Source: Halobacteriovorax sp. DA5
Lineage (GTDB): Bacteria > Bdellovibrionota > Bacteriovoracia > Bacteriovoracales > Bacteriovoracaceae
Direction of reading: 5' to 3'
Assembly (NCBI RefSeq): GCF_002903145.1
Contig: NZ_PPDJ01000001.1
Span: 372,001-436,000 of the forward strand
Length of the DNA stretch: 64,000 nt
In this document: piece by piece, positions 8,336 through 18,188 of the stretch
How positions within the stretch are numbered: position 1 is the first letter of the stretch
Layout: each line of letters begins with the position of its first letter
Position numbers and translations under genes: made by a program
Notes under the pieces: model-generated
The model's input: only the letters and a program-made list of their open reading frames with translations
Told to the model about the DNA's origin: nothing
Database searches by the model: none

Positions 8336-9529
8336 ATGGTAGATTTTAATTCTTTTAAGCTAAGCAAATGTATTCAAGATGCACTTGTTGATATTGGCCA
8401 TGTTAAACCTACTCCTATACAAGAGAAGTCGATACCCGCTTTACTTGAAGGCCGTGATTTATTAGGAATCGCACAAACGGGAACTGGGAAAACCGCGGCT
8501 TTTTCTTTACCAATGATTGAAAAATTCATCTCAAATGAAGTAAAGCTTATGCCTAATCATTGTCGTGCTATTATTCTTGCCCCAACGAGAGAGCTGGTAA
8601 CTCAAATTAACGAAAGTATTCTCTCCTTTTCAAAAAAGGGCAACGTTCGTTCCACCGTCATCATGGGCGGGGTCAGTAGTGCCCCACAAGTAATTGCTCT
8701 AAATGAAGGCGTGGATATTGTCGTTGCTACTCCTGGGCGATTCATCGACTTAATGGAGCAAGGATTCATTAAATTATCCCAAGTCGAAACCTTTGTTCTT
8801 GATGAAGCCGATATGATGCTTGATATGGGATTTTATGAAGGTGTCATTGATATCGCTAGCAAGCTTCCAAATTTGCATCAGACAGTTCTATTTTCGGCGA
8901 CTATGCCAAAAGAAATCGAGACACTAGCAAATCAAATATTAAATAAACCTGTAAAAGTTGAAGTCGCTGCGCAATCTTCAACAGTAGATAAGATTGAACA
9001 ATCTGTTTATTTTACATTGGCAGAAAATAAGAATTATCTCCTTTTAAGTTTATTAGAGGATAAAACAAAATCGCGAATTATAATTTTTTGTAAGGCCAAG
9101 TATGCCGTTTCTGAAGTTGTCGAACTTCTTGCACGCAGCGATGTTAGTGTTGGGGAGATTCATAGTAATTTAACGCAAGGTCAGAGGAATAAGGCGATTG
9201 AAGACTTTACTTCTGGTGCCATTCGAGTTCTTGTGGCAACCGACATTGCTTCTCGAGGTATTGATATCAATGATGTAGATCTTGTTATTAATTATAATAT
9301 GCCGGAAGATGCAACATACTATGTTCACCGTATTGGACGAACAGCAAGGGCCGGAAGAGAGGGGGTGGCACTATCATTATGTAGTGAAAAAGATTTGCCT
9401 TTTCTTCGTAATGTTCAAAAGCTAATTGGAAAGAATATTTCTCAAGTATTAGATCATCCTTTTCATCATGATTATCCTTTATCTAAACCTAAGGCCAAGA
9501 AACGATACAAAGGTCGTCGAAGGCGCTAA
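8336..9529 (+). CDS. ATP-dependent DEAD-box RNA helicase (RhlE-like)
   Basis: This 397-residue protein shows the full DEAD-box motif set: Q motif PTPIQEKSIP, Walker A AQTGTGKT (residues 46-53), APTRELV, ATPGR, DEAD, SAT, ATDIASRGIDI and HRIGRTARAG. The compact core with a short, very basic tail (KKRYKGRRRR) is typical of RhlE-group helicases that remodel ribosomal or mRNA structures, often for cold growth. No strong ribosome binding site is visible in front of the ATG. Confidence 0.95.
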   Translation: MVDFNSFKLSKCIQDALVDIGHVKPTPIQEKSIPALLEGRDLLGIAQTGTGKTAAFSLPMIEKFISNEVKLMPNHCRAIILAPTRELVTQINESILSFSKKGNVRSTVIMGGVSSAPQVIALNEGVDIVVATPGRFIDLMEQGFIKLSQVETFVLDEADMMLDMGFYEGVIDIASKLPNLHQTVLFSATMPKEIETLANQILNKPVKVEVAAQSSTVDKIEQSVYFTLAENKNYLLLSLLEDKTKSRIIIFCKAKYAVSEVVELLARSDVSVGEIHSNLTQGQRNKAIEDFTSGAIRVLVATDIASRGIDINDVDLVINYNMPEDATYYVHRIGRTARAGREGVALSLCSEKDLPFLRNVQKLIGKNISQVLDHPFHHDYPLSKPKAKKRYKGRRRR

Positions 9530-9616
9530 TATCATCCAAACTTTTCTTTAGATTTCTTAAACCCATGTCTTATGCATTTCTTTTATAATGAAATATCGTT
9601 AATAAAGTGAGGCGTC

Positions 9617-10927
9617 ATGGTAAGCCTAATGGATGAGAAAGATAAAATTAAAATTATTAAAGAGATTTATAATATAAATCAGCACTTAAGTGGTGCAGAT
9701 TACATAAAGAGTCTCTTAAAGAATATTGCTACTTATCTAGAGATTGATTTTATTTTTGTCGGTCGCCCTAAAGAAGGTGATCCCAATATTATTCTTACAG
9801 ATTTTGCTATATCTAATGGGCAATTTATTGATAATTTAGAATATGACCTTGAGGGGACTCCTTGTCATGATGTAATTACGGGGAAACGAGTTTGCATGCA
9901 TCCTGAGAATGTATGCGTAGACTATCCACAAGATCTAATGCTTCAGAATATGGAGGTCGATGCTTATATTGGTGCTCCTGTCTTACTTCCTTCTGGCGAT
10001 TTTCTCGGTTTGATTGTTCTTTTGAATACAGCCCCCATAAAAGATCCAACCTTTGTGGCAACAGCTGTTGATTTATTTGCAAGTCGCATCGGTGTCGAGC
10101 TTGCTATGATGAACGCAAATCAAAAAATTGCTGACTTAAATGAGATTATTGCAAAAGAAGTAAGTGAGAAAGAAGAATTCATTAAAAAGTCTCATGAAAC
10201 AATGCTTCAACAAGAAAAGTTGGCCGCGCTTGGTAGATTAACTACAGGCATTGCTCATGAAATTAGGAATCCTCTAAATCTCATTTTAAATGCAAGTAAA
10301 GTTGCTATGGTTCTTAAAGAGCGCTTGAGTGTTGATGATAGTAAAGTTTCAAAAGATTTGAGTAAAGCGCTTGATATAATTTCAACCCATAGCTTAAGAA
10401 TTGAAAATATCCTAGATGTTATGTTGGATACCAGGGTTAATGGAAAGAAAAAGTATTCATTACATAAGCTTATTGAAGAGTCTTTCAAGTATGCCTATCA
10501 TGCTTCTTCATTGAAAACGGATGGTGTTGATCTCAAATTTGAATACTCTCTAAATACAAGTGAAGATTTACATGTATTCACTAATGATATTCAATCAGTC
10601 TTTTTAAATCTTTTCGAAAACTCAATATATTCTCTAGATAAGAAGTTTAAGAATATAGATGGTCAGGCCATGTTGTCTGTTCAAACCTTTGATCAAGATC
10701 ATTATATACTAATCGAAATTAAAGATAACGGTGAAGGGATTCCAAAAAAATTCCTAAATAATATCTTTGAGCCATTTTTTACGACAAAGTCAGGAAGGGA
10801 AGGTTCTGGGCTTGGTATGTCTATCATACAATCGATTATAGAGAAGAATAATGGTGAGATTTTTGTCGAGTCAAAAGAAGGCGAGTTTACAATTTTTAAG
10901 ATTCGTTTTCCTAAGGAGATTTCGTGA
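9617..10927 (+). CDS. GAF-domain sensor histidine kinase
   Basis: This 436-residue kinase has an N-terminal GAF domain (about residues 20-165; YIGAPVLLPSGDFLGLIVLLN is the typical closing strand pair), a coiled linker, the phosphoacceptor segment GIAHEIRNPL with His214, and an ATPase domain with NLFENSIYSL, IKDNGEGIP and GREGSGLGMSI. No membrane segment is seen. The GAF pocket includes TPCHDVI and VCMHPENVC, giving three Cys and two His that could bind a ligand or metal. Its last codons overlap the downstream receiver gene by 4 bases, so the two form a co-translated two-component pair. Confidence 0.9.
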   Translation: MVSLMDEKDKIKIIKEIYNINQHLSGADYIKSLLKNIATYLEIDFIFVGRPKEGDPNIILTDFAISNGQFIDNLEYDLEGTPCHDVITGKRVCMHPENVCVDYPQDLMLQNMEVDAYIGAPVLLPSGDFLGLIVLLNTAPIKDPTFVATAVDLFASRIGVELAMMNANQKIADLNEIIAKEVSEKEEFIKKSHETMLQQEKLAALGRLTTGIAHEIRNPLNLILNASKVAMVLKERLSVDDSKVSKDLSKALDIISTHSLRIENILDVMLDTRVNGKKKYSLHKLIEESFKYAYHASSLKTDGVDLKFEYSLNTSEDLHVFTNDIQSVFLNLFENSIYSLDKKFKNIDGQAMLSVQTFDQDHYILIEIKDNGEGIPKKFLNNIFEPFFTTKSGREGSGLGMSIIQSIIEKNNGEIFVESKEGEFTIFKIRFPKEIS

Positions 10928-11319
10928 TTAGGGTTCATGTACTTTTAGTTGATGATGAAGAGGATGTGCTATTCATCTTTGAGCATATTTTTGAAGACTG
11001 GGTTAAGGCCAATAAAATGCTTCTATCTTTTTCAACTTCTGGTGCCCATGCTTTAGAGATTTTGGAGAGTGAAGAAGGTCAGGATATTATTTTGATATTA
11101 ACAGACATCAATATGCCTGGTATTGATGGTTTTGAATTGTTAAAAGAAGTTAATCATAGATTTCCAAATATCGATACGATAATGATTTCAGGCTATTCAA
11201 GTAACGCATACAGAAATAAGGCAAAAGAGCTAGGTGCCCTCGATTACTTTGAAAAACCTGTGGATTTCGATAAACTCATTAATTTAATGAGTGAACGCTA
11301 TCCTGAACTTAGAACTTGA
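10924..11319 (+). CDS. Single-domain response regulator (receiver)
   Basis: This 131-residue protein is a receiver domain only. It has acidic pocket LLVDDEEDV, phosphoacceptor Asp61 in LTDINMPGIDG, and Lys in YFEKPVDF. It starts at GTG with AAGGAG about 6 bases upstream and overlaps the GAF kinase gene by 4 bases, so it is the likely phosphate acceptor of that kinase. With no output domain it must signal by protein contact or in a phosphorelay. Confidence 0.92.
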   Translation: MIRVHVLLVDDEEDVLFIFEHIFEDWVKANKMLLSFSTSGAHALEILESEEGQDIILILTDINMPGIDGFELLKEVNHRFPNIDTIMISGYSSNAYRNKAKELGALDYFEKPVDFDKLINLMSERYPELRT

Positions 11320-11402
11320 AATACAGTGAATAATTTCAATGTTTAAGTGTTTCTTCAAAAGTTTTAGTTAACTCATCCAAAAATAAGTGCTAGTTTGAAA
11401 AT

Positions 11403-12242
11403 ATGTTCTTTCAAAAAGCCGATAAAAAATGGAAAAAGGTTCTAGCAGGACCGATCGATCAACAAAGTAAGTTTTTAAATAAGATTTGTCAGGTCAATAG
11501 TCGAGATGCTCTTGTTTTAAGAGAGAGGTTCTTTGATAATATTGAGTTCCCACTCATGACCGAGATCTTCAAATCTGTTAAAAAAATTATTGCTCGTGGT
11601 GAGTTTGATCCAAGTTTCCGTGATTTAATTTATGACAGGCTTCTTCGTATTATAGATATTGAACATCTTTATCCTGAAGAATATGAAGAGGGGAATGAGT
11701 GTAATGGTGACGATGATAATGTTATCTTTGGAGAAAATTATCACGTTTATACGGCCTGCTATGATGATCTTGATCTCTTGATTAGTTTTATCAATTCTAG
11801 AAGTGATATAAAAAGTGTATGTGATCTTGGTTCTGGAACAGGACGTGCTTTACTCTATATGGCCTTAATGATGGATAAGAAGCTTGATTATCTAGGTCTT
11901 GAGTTGGTTGAGGAAAGAGTTGAGTTCACAAATTCAGTTGCTAGCTATTTTAAACTAGATAATGTTAAATTTGAAACTTGTGATTTCCTAGAAAATCCTC
12001 AGGCTTTTGCCGGCCGTGATGTTTACTATCTCTACGATTCAGTTGGTACAGATAACGTTCCAAGGCTTATTGCTCACTTTAAGGATCTAATTGATTCTGG
12101 GGCCAAGTTTTATCTGCTATTTATTTCTGGTTGGGATGAAATTATGCTGAATTCACTGGACAATCTTGCTGGCCTTGAGAAGTTAGAATCTCATCAAAGC
12201 CGCAAGCAACAGGGACGCGTTGTAAATTTCTATCGTTCTTAG
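11403..12242 (+). CDS. SAM-dependent methyltransferase (class I), unknown substrate
   Basis: This 279-residue protein has the class I methyltransferase motif I SVCDLGSGTGRALLYMAL (about residues 138-155), an acidic end of strand beta2 in LGLELVEERVEF, and a motif resembling DVYYLYDSVGT in place of the usual post-II segment. Residues 1-125 are a helical, acidic extension that I do not recognise. Histone-lysine DOT1-like methyltransferases have a comparable DLGSGxGR motif, but nothing further supports that link. Its stop overlaps the convergent gene at 12239 by 4 bases. Confidence 0.75.
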   Translation: MFFQKADKKWKKVLAGPIDQQSKFLNKICQVNSRDALVLRERFFDNIEFPLMTEIFKSVKKIIARGEFDPSFRDLIYDRLLRIIDIEHLYPEEYEEGNECNGDDDNVIFGENYHVYTACYDDLDLLISFINSRSDIKSVCDLGSGTGRALLYMALMMDKKLDYLGLELVEERVEFTNSVASYFKLDNVKFETCDFLENPQAFAGRDVYYLYDSVGTDNVPRLIAHFKDLIDSGAKFYLLFISGWDEIMLNSLDNLAGLEKLESHQSRKQQGRVVNFYRS

Positions 12243-13651
12243 AAACGATATTCAACCCCAATATTAAAACTAGTTTCAAATTCATTACTTTCTTGTCCTG
12301 TTAGGCTGTATTGATGCCTTCTTTGGTTAAGTGTACCATTTTCGGCCTTGGCCTCAGCAAAGAAAGAAAAACCATTTTTTCTTCCAACATCGTATTGAGA
12401 TCTAATTGTAGCACCACGGCCATCTTGATCGTTAAAATATGTCTTAACTGTTGTTTGCCAACTATCTGACTTATATGTAAATCCTAAACCTACTTCGTTA
12501 GCTGTTTCTCCAATTAGTGGTGTTTCAAATGAAAAGTGGTATGTCATGCGAGATTCAGTTAGAAGGCTCGCTGAGATTTTTCCACTAACTCCTTTATTGT
12601 TTAGGAATGCTGCAAATTCTGGCCATGTTACTTCGCCCACCGGTGTTTTGAATGCATACGTGTCAGTGTAGTGTTTATTTAACATAATTTCGTCACTAAA
12701 AGCGTTTACGGCCTCCCATGTTCTACCTGATAAGAGTGTCGCTAAGAAAGAAATATTCGAGATATACTCTTTTGTAGAATCAATTTCATCTGCATGGATG
12801 ATTCCTTGCTGATGAAGTGCTTGCGCGTAGTGGGCGAGGTCACTCATATTCGAATTTGGATCGTATTGATAGTAAACTGTCGAGATGACTTTATTCAATA
12901 TATAGTGAAGGGCATCACTTTGATCAAACCTGCGATTAATAATACTTTCTTCTGCAATCTCTTCTGCTAAACGCAGTTGTGAGTTAATGCCAGCTGCTGA
13001 AATAGCTGCTTCTTGCTCGGGACTTAATGTATCTACTGTGTAGCTAATAGCACCTCGATTATATGTTGACATGAATGCTAGATAGAATGCACCAACACTA
13101 TCAAAAGAGTCGTTTCCAACCCATAGCTTGATATCTTTTCCGCCGAATTCTTTTATTGCCTCACCATGAGCAACTTCATGTACTAGGGTGTAATTTGTTC
13201 GAGTTATCCACCATGAAACAAGCTGATGGGCCATATTTATTGAAGCTCTAACCGCAGTATGCTCATTGTAGTGTTTATGATCAGTTATAACGTTGTAAAA
13301 TACTTTACTAACGTTACGAATATTATGATACCACTCGATGGCACCTTCACGATTAAAGCGACTTTTTGAAAAGCTTAGTGTAGAGATTTTAAATTTTCCA
13401 ACACTCTCAGCAATTTCTTCTAGGTCTTGATCGCTGAGGTCTATCCCATAATCAAATCCCGTCTCGTTAACTAGATTCTTTATCTCAAAACGCTCTTTGT
13501 CTTTTTGGGAAGCGTAGATATTGTCCTCGCTATTATTGTCAATAATTGCACAATATGTAGACTTCTGACCAAGAATTAGACATAAAAATAAGACGTACAT
13601 CACGCTAAGGATGTGATTTTCAGTATTCATCAACTTCATGAGTATTATCAT
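12239..13651 (-). CDS. Exported HExxH protein with barrel-like C-terminus
   Basis: This 470-residue protein has a signal peptide at about residues 12-35. It carries a zincin-type HEVAH motif (His158, Glu159, His162) in TNYTLVHEVAHGEA. The region from about 365 to the end is made of alternating short strands and finishes NIGVEYRF. A terminal Phe with alternating aromatic residues is the outer-membrane beta-barrel C-terminal signature. The combination suggests a metallopeptidase tethered in, or folded with, an outer-membrane barrel. The third zinc ligand is not obvious. Alternative ATGs at residues 5 and 8 are equally good starts. Confidence 0.6.
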   Translation of the reverse strand: MIILMKLMNTENHILSVMYVLFLCLILGQKSTYCAIIDNNSEDNIYASQKDKERFEIKNLVNETGFDYGIDLSDQDLEEIAESVGKFKISTLSFSKSRFNREGAIEWYHNIRNVSKVFYNVITDHKHYNEHTAVRASINMAHQLVSWWITRTNYTLVHEVAHGEAIKEFGGKDIKLWVGNDSFDSVGAFYLAFMSTYNRGAISYTVDTLSPEQEAAISAAGINSQLRLAEEIAEESIINRRFDQSDALHYILNKVISTVYYQYDPNSNMSDLAHYAQALHQQGIIHADEIDSTKEYISNISFLATLLSGRTWEAVNAFSDEIMLNKHYTDTYAFKTPVGEVTWPEFAAFLNNKGVSGKISASLLTESRMTYHFSFETPLIGETANEVGLGFTYKSDSWQTTVKTYFNDQDGRGATIRSQYDVGRKNGFSFFAEAKAENGTLNQRRHQYSLTGQESNEFETSFNIGVEYRF

Positions 13652-13776
13652 AGCAAGTCTAGCGCCAAGTTAACTGGCTCTAAAGTACAAGTGATAGCAG
13701 TCCAATCTTTGAATATATAGAGTTAATTTAAGTTTTATTAAATCCATTTGCCAAATAATATATACTTGGAGGCAGC

Positions 13777-14691
13777 ATGAAAAAACTGGTTATCTGCTCA
13801 GACCTTCATGAAGGTTCTGAAAAAAATATTCGTTCAGGTTTTAATTTTGCTAAGGCCCTAGGATTAAAACCTTCTCTCTACCATATCGATACAATTTCTC
13901 CTCAGATAGAAAAACAATTTCACGCGTCTTCGGCCCTGTCGCGTCGAATTGAAGATCCTATTTGGAAAAAGAGAATTGAAGAAACATCTTTAGAGATGGT
14001 GAACGCAACCCTTGGACGTCTTGATATTGATAAAGAAGATATTGATTTTGAAAACTTCGAGGGATCAATAAATGAAGGAATTGAGCATTTGAAGGAAGAC
14101 CCTGAAATGGAGGTCCTGTCTGTCGGTGCCAGTCATCACGGTGACCTACATCGATTCTTTCTCAATACATTTGCAGAAAAATCTCTTTTTAATTTGAATA
14201 AGGATGTTCTTATCAATAAATCTGGAGTCGATACATTTAAAAAAATAACTTATCTTATTCCTTATGAGTCAATCGATGAAGATGATTTGGCAAAAGTTGC
14301 AAATCTTGCAAAATGTAACAACGCTAAAGTTCATATGGATTGTATCGTTCCAATTAATTTTGTGAGCTATAATTTGGAAGTATTCCCTGATGGGCCTTTT
14401 CCTCGAGAAGTCCTTTCTAATGAGATGTCTGAGCTTCATAAGGGAGCCGAGGATGAGCTTCAAAAGGCACAGGCACTGTTAAAGAAACAAGGAGTAGAAG
14501 CGAGCTATACATTAAAGATGATTCTCAATGCTGAACCAGCACGTCGTCTTGAAGAGTTACTTAAAGAAGAAAAGTCAGATCTTGTAGTTTTAAAACCACA
14601 GCATTATATTTTTGAACACCTTTCTCTTGGTAGTGTTACTTTAGATATAATGAAAAGAACTGATTGCAATATTTATCTTCTACATGTTTAG
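13777..14691 (+). CDS. Tandem universal stress protein
   Basis: The 304 residues form two UspA-type units. The first is 1-148, ending LINKSGV, and the second about 150-304, ending GSVTLDIMKRTDCNIYLLHV, the standard Usp C-terminal strand. The ATP-binding G-x2-G-x9-G-(S/T) motif is only partly kept in the second unit (LKPQHYIFEHLSLGSVT), so nucleotide binding is doubtful. It is a cytoplasmic stress-linked protein. GGAGG sits 6 bases before the ATG. It is convergent and overlapping by 4 bases with the receiver gene at 14688. Confidence 0.85.
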   Translation: MKKLVICSDLHEGSEKNIRSGFNFAKALGLKPSLYHIDTISPQIEKQFHASSALSRRIEDPIWKKRIEETSLEMVNATLGRLDIDKEDIDFENFEGSINEGIEHLKEDPEMEVLSVGASHHGDLHRFFLNTFAEKSLFNLNKDVLINKSGVDTFKKITYLIPYESIDEDDLAKVANLAKCNNAKVHMDCIVPINFVSYNLEVFPDGPFPREVLSNEMSELHKGAEDELQKAQALLKKQGVEASYTLKMILNAEPARRLEELLKEEKSDLVVLKPQHYIFEHLSLGSVTLDIMKRTDCNIYLLHV

Positions 14692-15068
14692 CTTAAATCT
14701 TGTTCAATAGTTGATTTGAGTTCACTAAAGTCCACAGGCTTATTAAAGTAGTGCTTAATATCAAGTTTACTCACTTCTTCTAGTGTTTTTTGATCACCAT
14801 AAGCAGACATCATATAGATGATGATATGTGGATATTTCTTTTTAACTTCTTTTACGAGTTCTATGCCATTCATATCAGGCATATTTATATCTGTGACGAG
14901 TACAGTTATGTCTATACCTTTATCACTAGCTAGTTTTGTAAGAGCTTCCTTTCCTGATAATGCAAATTGTGTACTTAGCTTTCCTGCTAGAACATCTTCT
15001 TCATATATCATTTCGATAAGTTCAAGTAGAGCTTCTTCATCATCAACAAAGAGTATATTAATCGCCAT
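14688..15068 (-). CDS. Single-domain response regulator (receiver)
   Basis: This 126-residue receiver has LFVDDEEALLELIEM at the acidic pocket, phosphoacceptor Asp60 in VTDINMPDMNG and Lys in HYFNKPVDF. It overlaps the upstream PAS kinase by 11 bases, with a GGAGG ribosome site inside the kinase gene, and is the likely partner of that kinase. It closely resembles the receiver at 10924, and both sit behind soluble kinases, so the two modules look like paralogues. Confidence 0.92.
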   Translation of the reverse strand: MAINILFVDDEEALLELIEMIYEEDVLAGKLSTQFALSGKEALTKLASDKGIDITVLVTDINMPDMNGIELVKEVKKKYPHIIIYMMSAYGDQKTLEEVSKLDIKHYFNKPVDFSELKSTIEQDLS

Positions 15069-16233
15069 CGCTATGCCTCCACCTTTCCTTTGGAATACTT
15101 AAAGTAACTTCTGTCCAATTACCAATATCGCTTTTAAATGAAATATCAATTTTATCGTTATGTAGTAAGAATTTTGCAATTGCCAGCCCCAATCCACCAC
15201 TCGTTTTTTGTGAGGTTGCAGAATAAAAGGGGAGAGTGACACTTTTTACATATTCTTGTGAGATGCCTATTCCCGTATCTTTAATTTTAAGTAATAACGA
15301 TTGATTGTTATTATCAATTTCGATATTTATACTTATTTCTCTCTTGTTGTTTTTACTACTCTCTTGAAGTGCATTGATTGAGTTTTTTATTATGTTTTTT
15401 AGAGCTTGAATAAAGTTTTGCCCGGTTATGAATAGGTTATAGTTAGAGGTTTCTTCGGAAATTGATAAGTGTATATTTTGTTCTTTTATTTCTTGCATAT
15501 AATCGATAGTTAAACTTTTTTCGATTAGTTTACTTACATTGAAAATTTCTTTGATATTAGATACGGAACGAAAAGTTAAATCAATTGTTTCTACGATATC
15601 ATTTATTCGAGTATTGGCATCTTTCATAACAGACAGGAGCATATCAATTCTCTCTGGACGACGCTCTTTTCTAAAAATCTCAGCTCTAAGTATTTGGTAA
15701 GAATTTAATGTCAGTGTAAGTGGATTTTTTAATTCGTGGGCCATACCTTTTGTGAGCTCTAAAATGCGTTGAAAGTTCGCTCTTTCAATTTCACCTTCTT
15801 TTTTCTTAAGAAGTTCTTTTGCTTGCTTTTCAACGATCTCCATTAGCTCCATTTCTGTAAGTTTCTTAATTGTGATATCACAGATATAGCCTTCAATAGC
15901 AATTAGGTTGCCATTCTCATAAATACCGATGCCTTGCTCCCACACATAAATATAATGACCTTTCTTATGTTTAACTCGATATTCAATGGTAAAGAATGTG
16001 TGATTTTCAATAGCAAGTTGGACTTCATTCCAAACTCTAAGAGCATCATCAGGGTGGTAGATATCAGCGAACGATAATTCATTGTTATTGATTAATTCTT
16101 CAGGTTTATACCCAAGAATCCTTTCTACTCCTGAAGTTATAAATAGCATTGTCCACTGTTTATCATTTAAGCAGCGATAGGCAATGCCATCAATATTTTC
16201 TAGTAGAATGTCTAAGTTAAGTTTATTTTCCAC
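15058..16233 (-). CDS. PAS-domain sensor histidine kinase
   Basis: This 391-residue kinase starts at GTG. One PAS/PAC unit spans about residues 12-125: FITSGVERILGYKPEEL is the PAS core and IEYRVKHKKGHYIYVWEQG the PAC strands. A coiled linker and the phosphoacceptor helix TKGMAHELKNPLTL (His166) follow. The ATPase domain has NIIKNSINAL, IKDTGIGI and TSGGLGLAI. No membrane segment is seen, so sensing is cytoplasmic. It is operonic with the receiver at 14688. Confidence 0.9.
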   Translation of the reverse strand: MENKLNLDILLENIDGIAYRCLNDKQWTMLFITSGVERILGYKPEELINNNELSFADIYHPDDALRVWNEVQLAIENHTFFTIEYRVKHKKGHYIYVWEQGIGIYENGNLIAIEGYICDITIKKLTEMELMEIVEKQAKELLKKKEGEIERANFQRILELTKGMAHELKNPLTLTLNSYQILRAEIFRKERRPERIDMLLSVMKDANTRINDIVETIDLTFRSVSNIKEIFNVSKLIEKSLTIDYMQEIKEQNIHLSISEETSNYNLFITGQNFIQALKNIIKNSINALQESSKNNKREISINIEIDNNNQSLLLKIKDTGIGISQEYVKSVTLPFYSATSQKTSGGLGLAIAKFLLHNDKIDISFKSDIGNWTEVTLSIPKERWRHSDGD

Positions 16234-16411
16234 AATGGTTTTTTCGGTATTGAGATAATTAGATTGGATTAAAGAATGTTTAAATATAGATTGAGTCTAA
16301 GTAGTTAATATTATAGGTAAGTGTGGAGGTGTATACTACCTGAACACCGAGATACTTATTTCAATACTTAAGTATTTTATAAAAAAATCATTTATTCTCT
16401 TTTCTACAAAT

Positions 16412-17071
16412 ATGATGAAAATACTTAAAACCCTATTCTTATGTATTTCGATTTTATGGAGTACTGCCCAGGCAAGCACTTTTGAATATCAGTGTATGGA
16501 CGCCTATAAAGATAAAATTGAGACATTCTATCCTAAAGACCAGTCAAGTAATCAGACAGATAAAGATTGGGTATATAAGTTAAAAGGTTACTACTGGTTA
16601 GCAAAAGTTGTTGGTCATCCTATTGCTGTATTTATTGTGGCGTTTGTTCCATTCTCTATCCCAATTGTTCTTGGAATTACTGCTGTTGCTTCTTTCTTTG
16701 ATCTTTTACAAAATGAAAAAGGAATTATTGGAACATATATTATTTTAAAAATGTCTGAGCTCTCTGAAGAAGAAATTGCTAATCAGGATATAGATTCTAA
16801 AATCGAAGAAGAAGTACTTGAGTTACAAGAGAATAAATATAGTCGTGACAATAATCTATTCTATACATTTGTAAAACGAGTCAATCGTAAATATAAGAAT
16901 TCAAATTATTCATATGAAGAAGTTCGCAATACCGTTATTGAAATTGCTAGTGAAAGTAATGAACTTTGTATGCGTAAAGGAAAGGAGAGATATATCTCCT
17001 TAAATCGTCTAATTCGTTTAACTAAAAAGAAACTAAACGCTAAAAAAGGTCTAATAGAAAATGCGCTTTAA
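16412..17071 (+). CDS. Exported/membrane protein, first gene of protease operon
   Basis: This 219-residue protein has an N-terminal signal peptide (about 1-21, ending AQA) and a long hydrophobic stretch at about 66-95 (VVGHPIAVFIVAFVPFSIPI onwards). The C-terminal half is charged and helical. I recognise no family. It overlaps the trypsin-like protease gene by 11 bases, and the acetyltransferase follows with a 1-base overlap, so the three are co-transcribed and probably functionally tied. Confidence 0.65.
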   Translation: MMKILKTLFLCISILWSTAQASTFEYQCMDAYKDKIETFYPKDQSSNQTDKDWVYKLKGYYWLAKVVGHPIAVFIVAFVPFSIPIVLGITAVASFFDLLQNEKGIIGTYIILKMSELSEEEIANQDIDSKIEEEVLELQENKYSRDNNLFYTFVKRVNRKYKNSNYSYEEVRNTVIEIASESNELCMRKGKERYISLNRLIRLTKKKLNAKKGLIENAL

Positions 17072-18188
17072 TTTACCAATTATTCTAATTTTATTCTTAA
17101 TCACTTTCAATACTCAAGCACAATTGTGTAGTGAGGAGCAAGAAAGAAGCTCTCTGGCCGAAATTACAAGCATCACTAAGAATATGAGTGATGACGGTGT
17201 ATATATAACGAATCTCATGGATTTAAGACAAGAATATATTAGAGCTTATGTAACTAAAGTTAATCGCATCGAGCGTACTTGTTCTTCAAGGTCAGTTTAT
17301 CAAGCTATTATTAAGCTCTACGAAAATATTAATTACCCAAGCGTTTATCTTAAATATGTACTTTCGAATCAGAGAAGAGATCTAAATATTAAAGAGTATA
17401 TTATTGGTGATGAATGGAATCGTACTCATATTAGTGAAAATGATTCGCCAGATGTAGAAGCACTAAAGAGCTCAATCTTAATCACTGGACTCGGCGTAGT
17501 AAATACTGCCAATAAATTAACACTGAAGAATGTTGGTACAGCTTTTTATCTCGGCCAGTTTGCAGGAGAGCACCTTGTTGCTACTGCTGCCCATGTTATT
17601 GATCGTGAAAACTTTAAAGATATGCTTTTTCATTTTATTGCCGGACCAAAATTTTCTTTAAAAGCAAAAGAGCTTGTTTTCTATAGTGATGATTTAGATT
17701 TTTCGATTGTTTCAATCGACATGGAGGATAAAGAATCAATTCTTATGGAAACTGTAACAGCAGTGAAGTTAAATTTTGATAAAGTTGCCGTTGAGGGAAC
17801 TCCTCTAACTACTGTCGGATTTGGTTTCTTTGATAATGAGAAACTTGGACTAGCACGTTACGAGAATTCTCATGACTGTCAGATTATTTTTGGAGATGAT
17901 AGAGTAAGAAAGCTTGATAAGGTTTATTCAATTGCTACAGGTTGTGATTCTTCAGGTGGTGATTCAGGATCTCCATTAGTTGATCGTGAAACAGGTGAGC
18001 TGGTTGGTATCATCACAAGAATTCAAACTGAGAAAATTGGTTTAACTTCAAAACAATTAATAGAAGAAAAAGAAGCTAATATTTCTAGCATTTGGAATGA
18101 TGGTAGTTTTGCAACTTCGATAAAGTATATCAAGGCAGAGCTAGAAAAAGTAGATCATCCAACTATTAAAAGTTTATTGGATTATTAA
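17061..18188 (+). CDS. Secreted trypsin-like serine protease
   Basis: This 375-residue protein has a signal peptide ending near residue 21. The chymotrypsin-fold catalytic triad is visible as His178 in ATAAHVI, Asp213 in DLDFSIVSID and Ser302 in GGDSGSPLV. About 135 residues precede the catalytic domain, enough for a propeptide or binding region. The fold is closer to V8/HtrA-like S1 proteases than to digestive trypsins (TAAHV rather than TAAHC). It is the middle gene of a tight operon. Confidence 0.88.
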   Translation: MRFNLPIILILFLITFNTQAQLCSEEQERSSLAEITSITKNMSDDGVYITNLMDLRQEYIRAYVTKVNRIERTCSSRSVYQAIIKLYENINYPSVYLKYVLSNQRRDLNIKEYIIGDEWNRTHISENDSPDVEALKSSILITGLGVVNTANKLTLKNVGTAFYLGQFAGEHLVATAAHVIDRENFKDMLFHFIAGPKFSLKAKELVFYSDDLDFSIVSIDMEDKESILMETVTAVKLNFDKVAVEGTPLTTVGFGFFDNEKLGLARYENSHDCQIIFGDDRVRKLDKVYSIATGCDSSGGDSGSPLVDRETGELVGIITRIQTEKIGLTSKQLIEEKEANISSIWNDGSFATSIKYIKAELEKVDHPTIKSLLDY

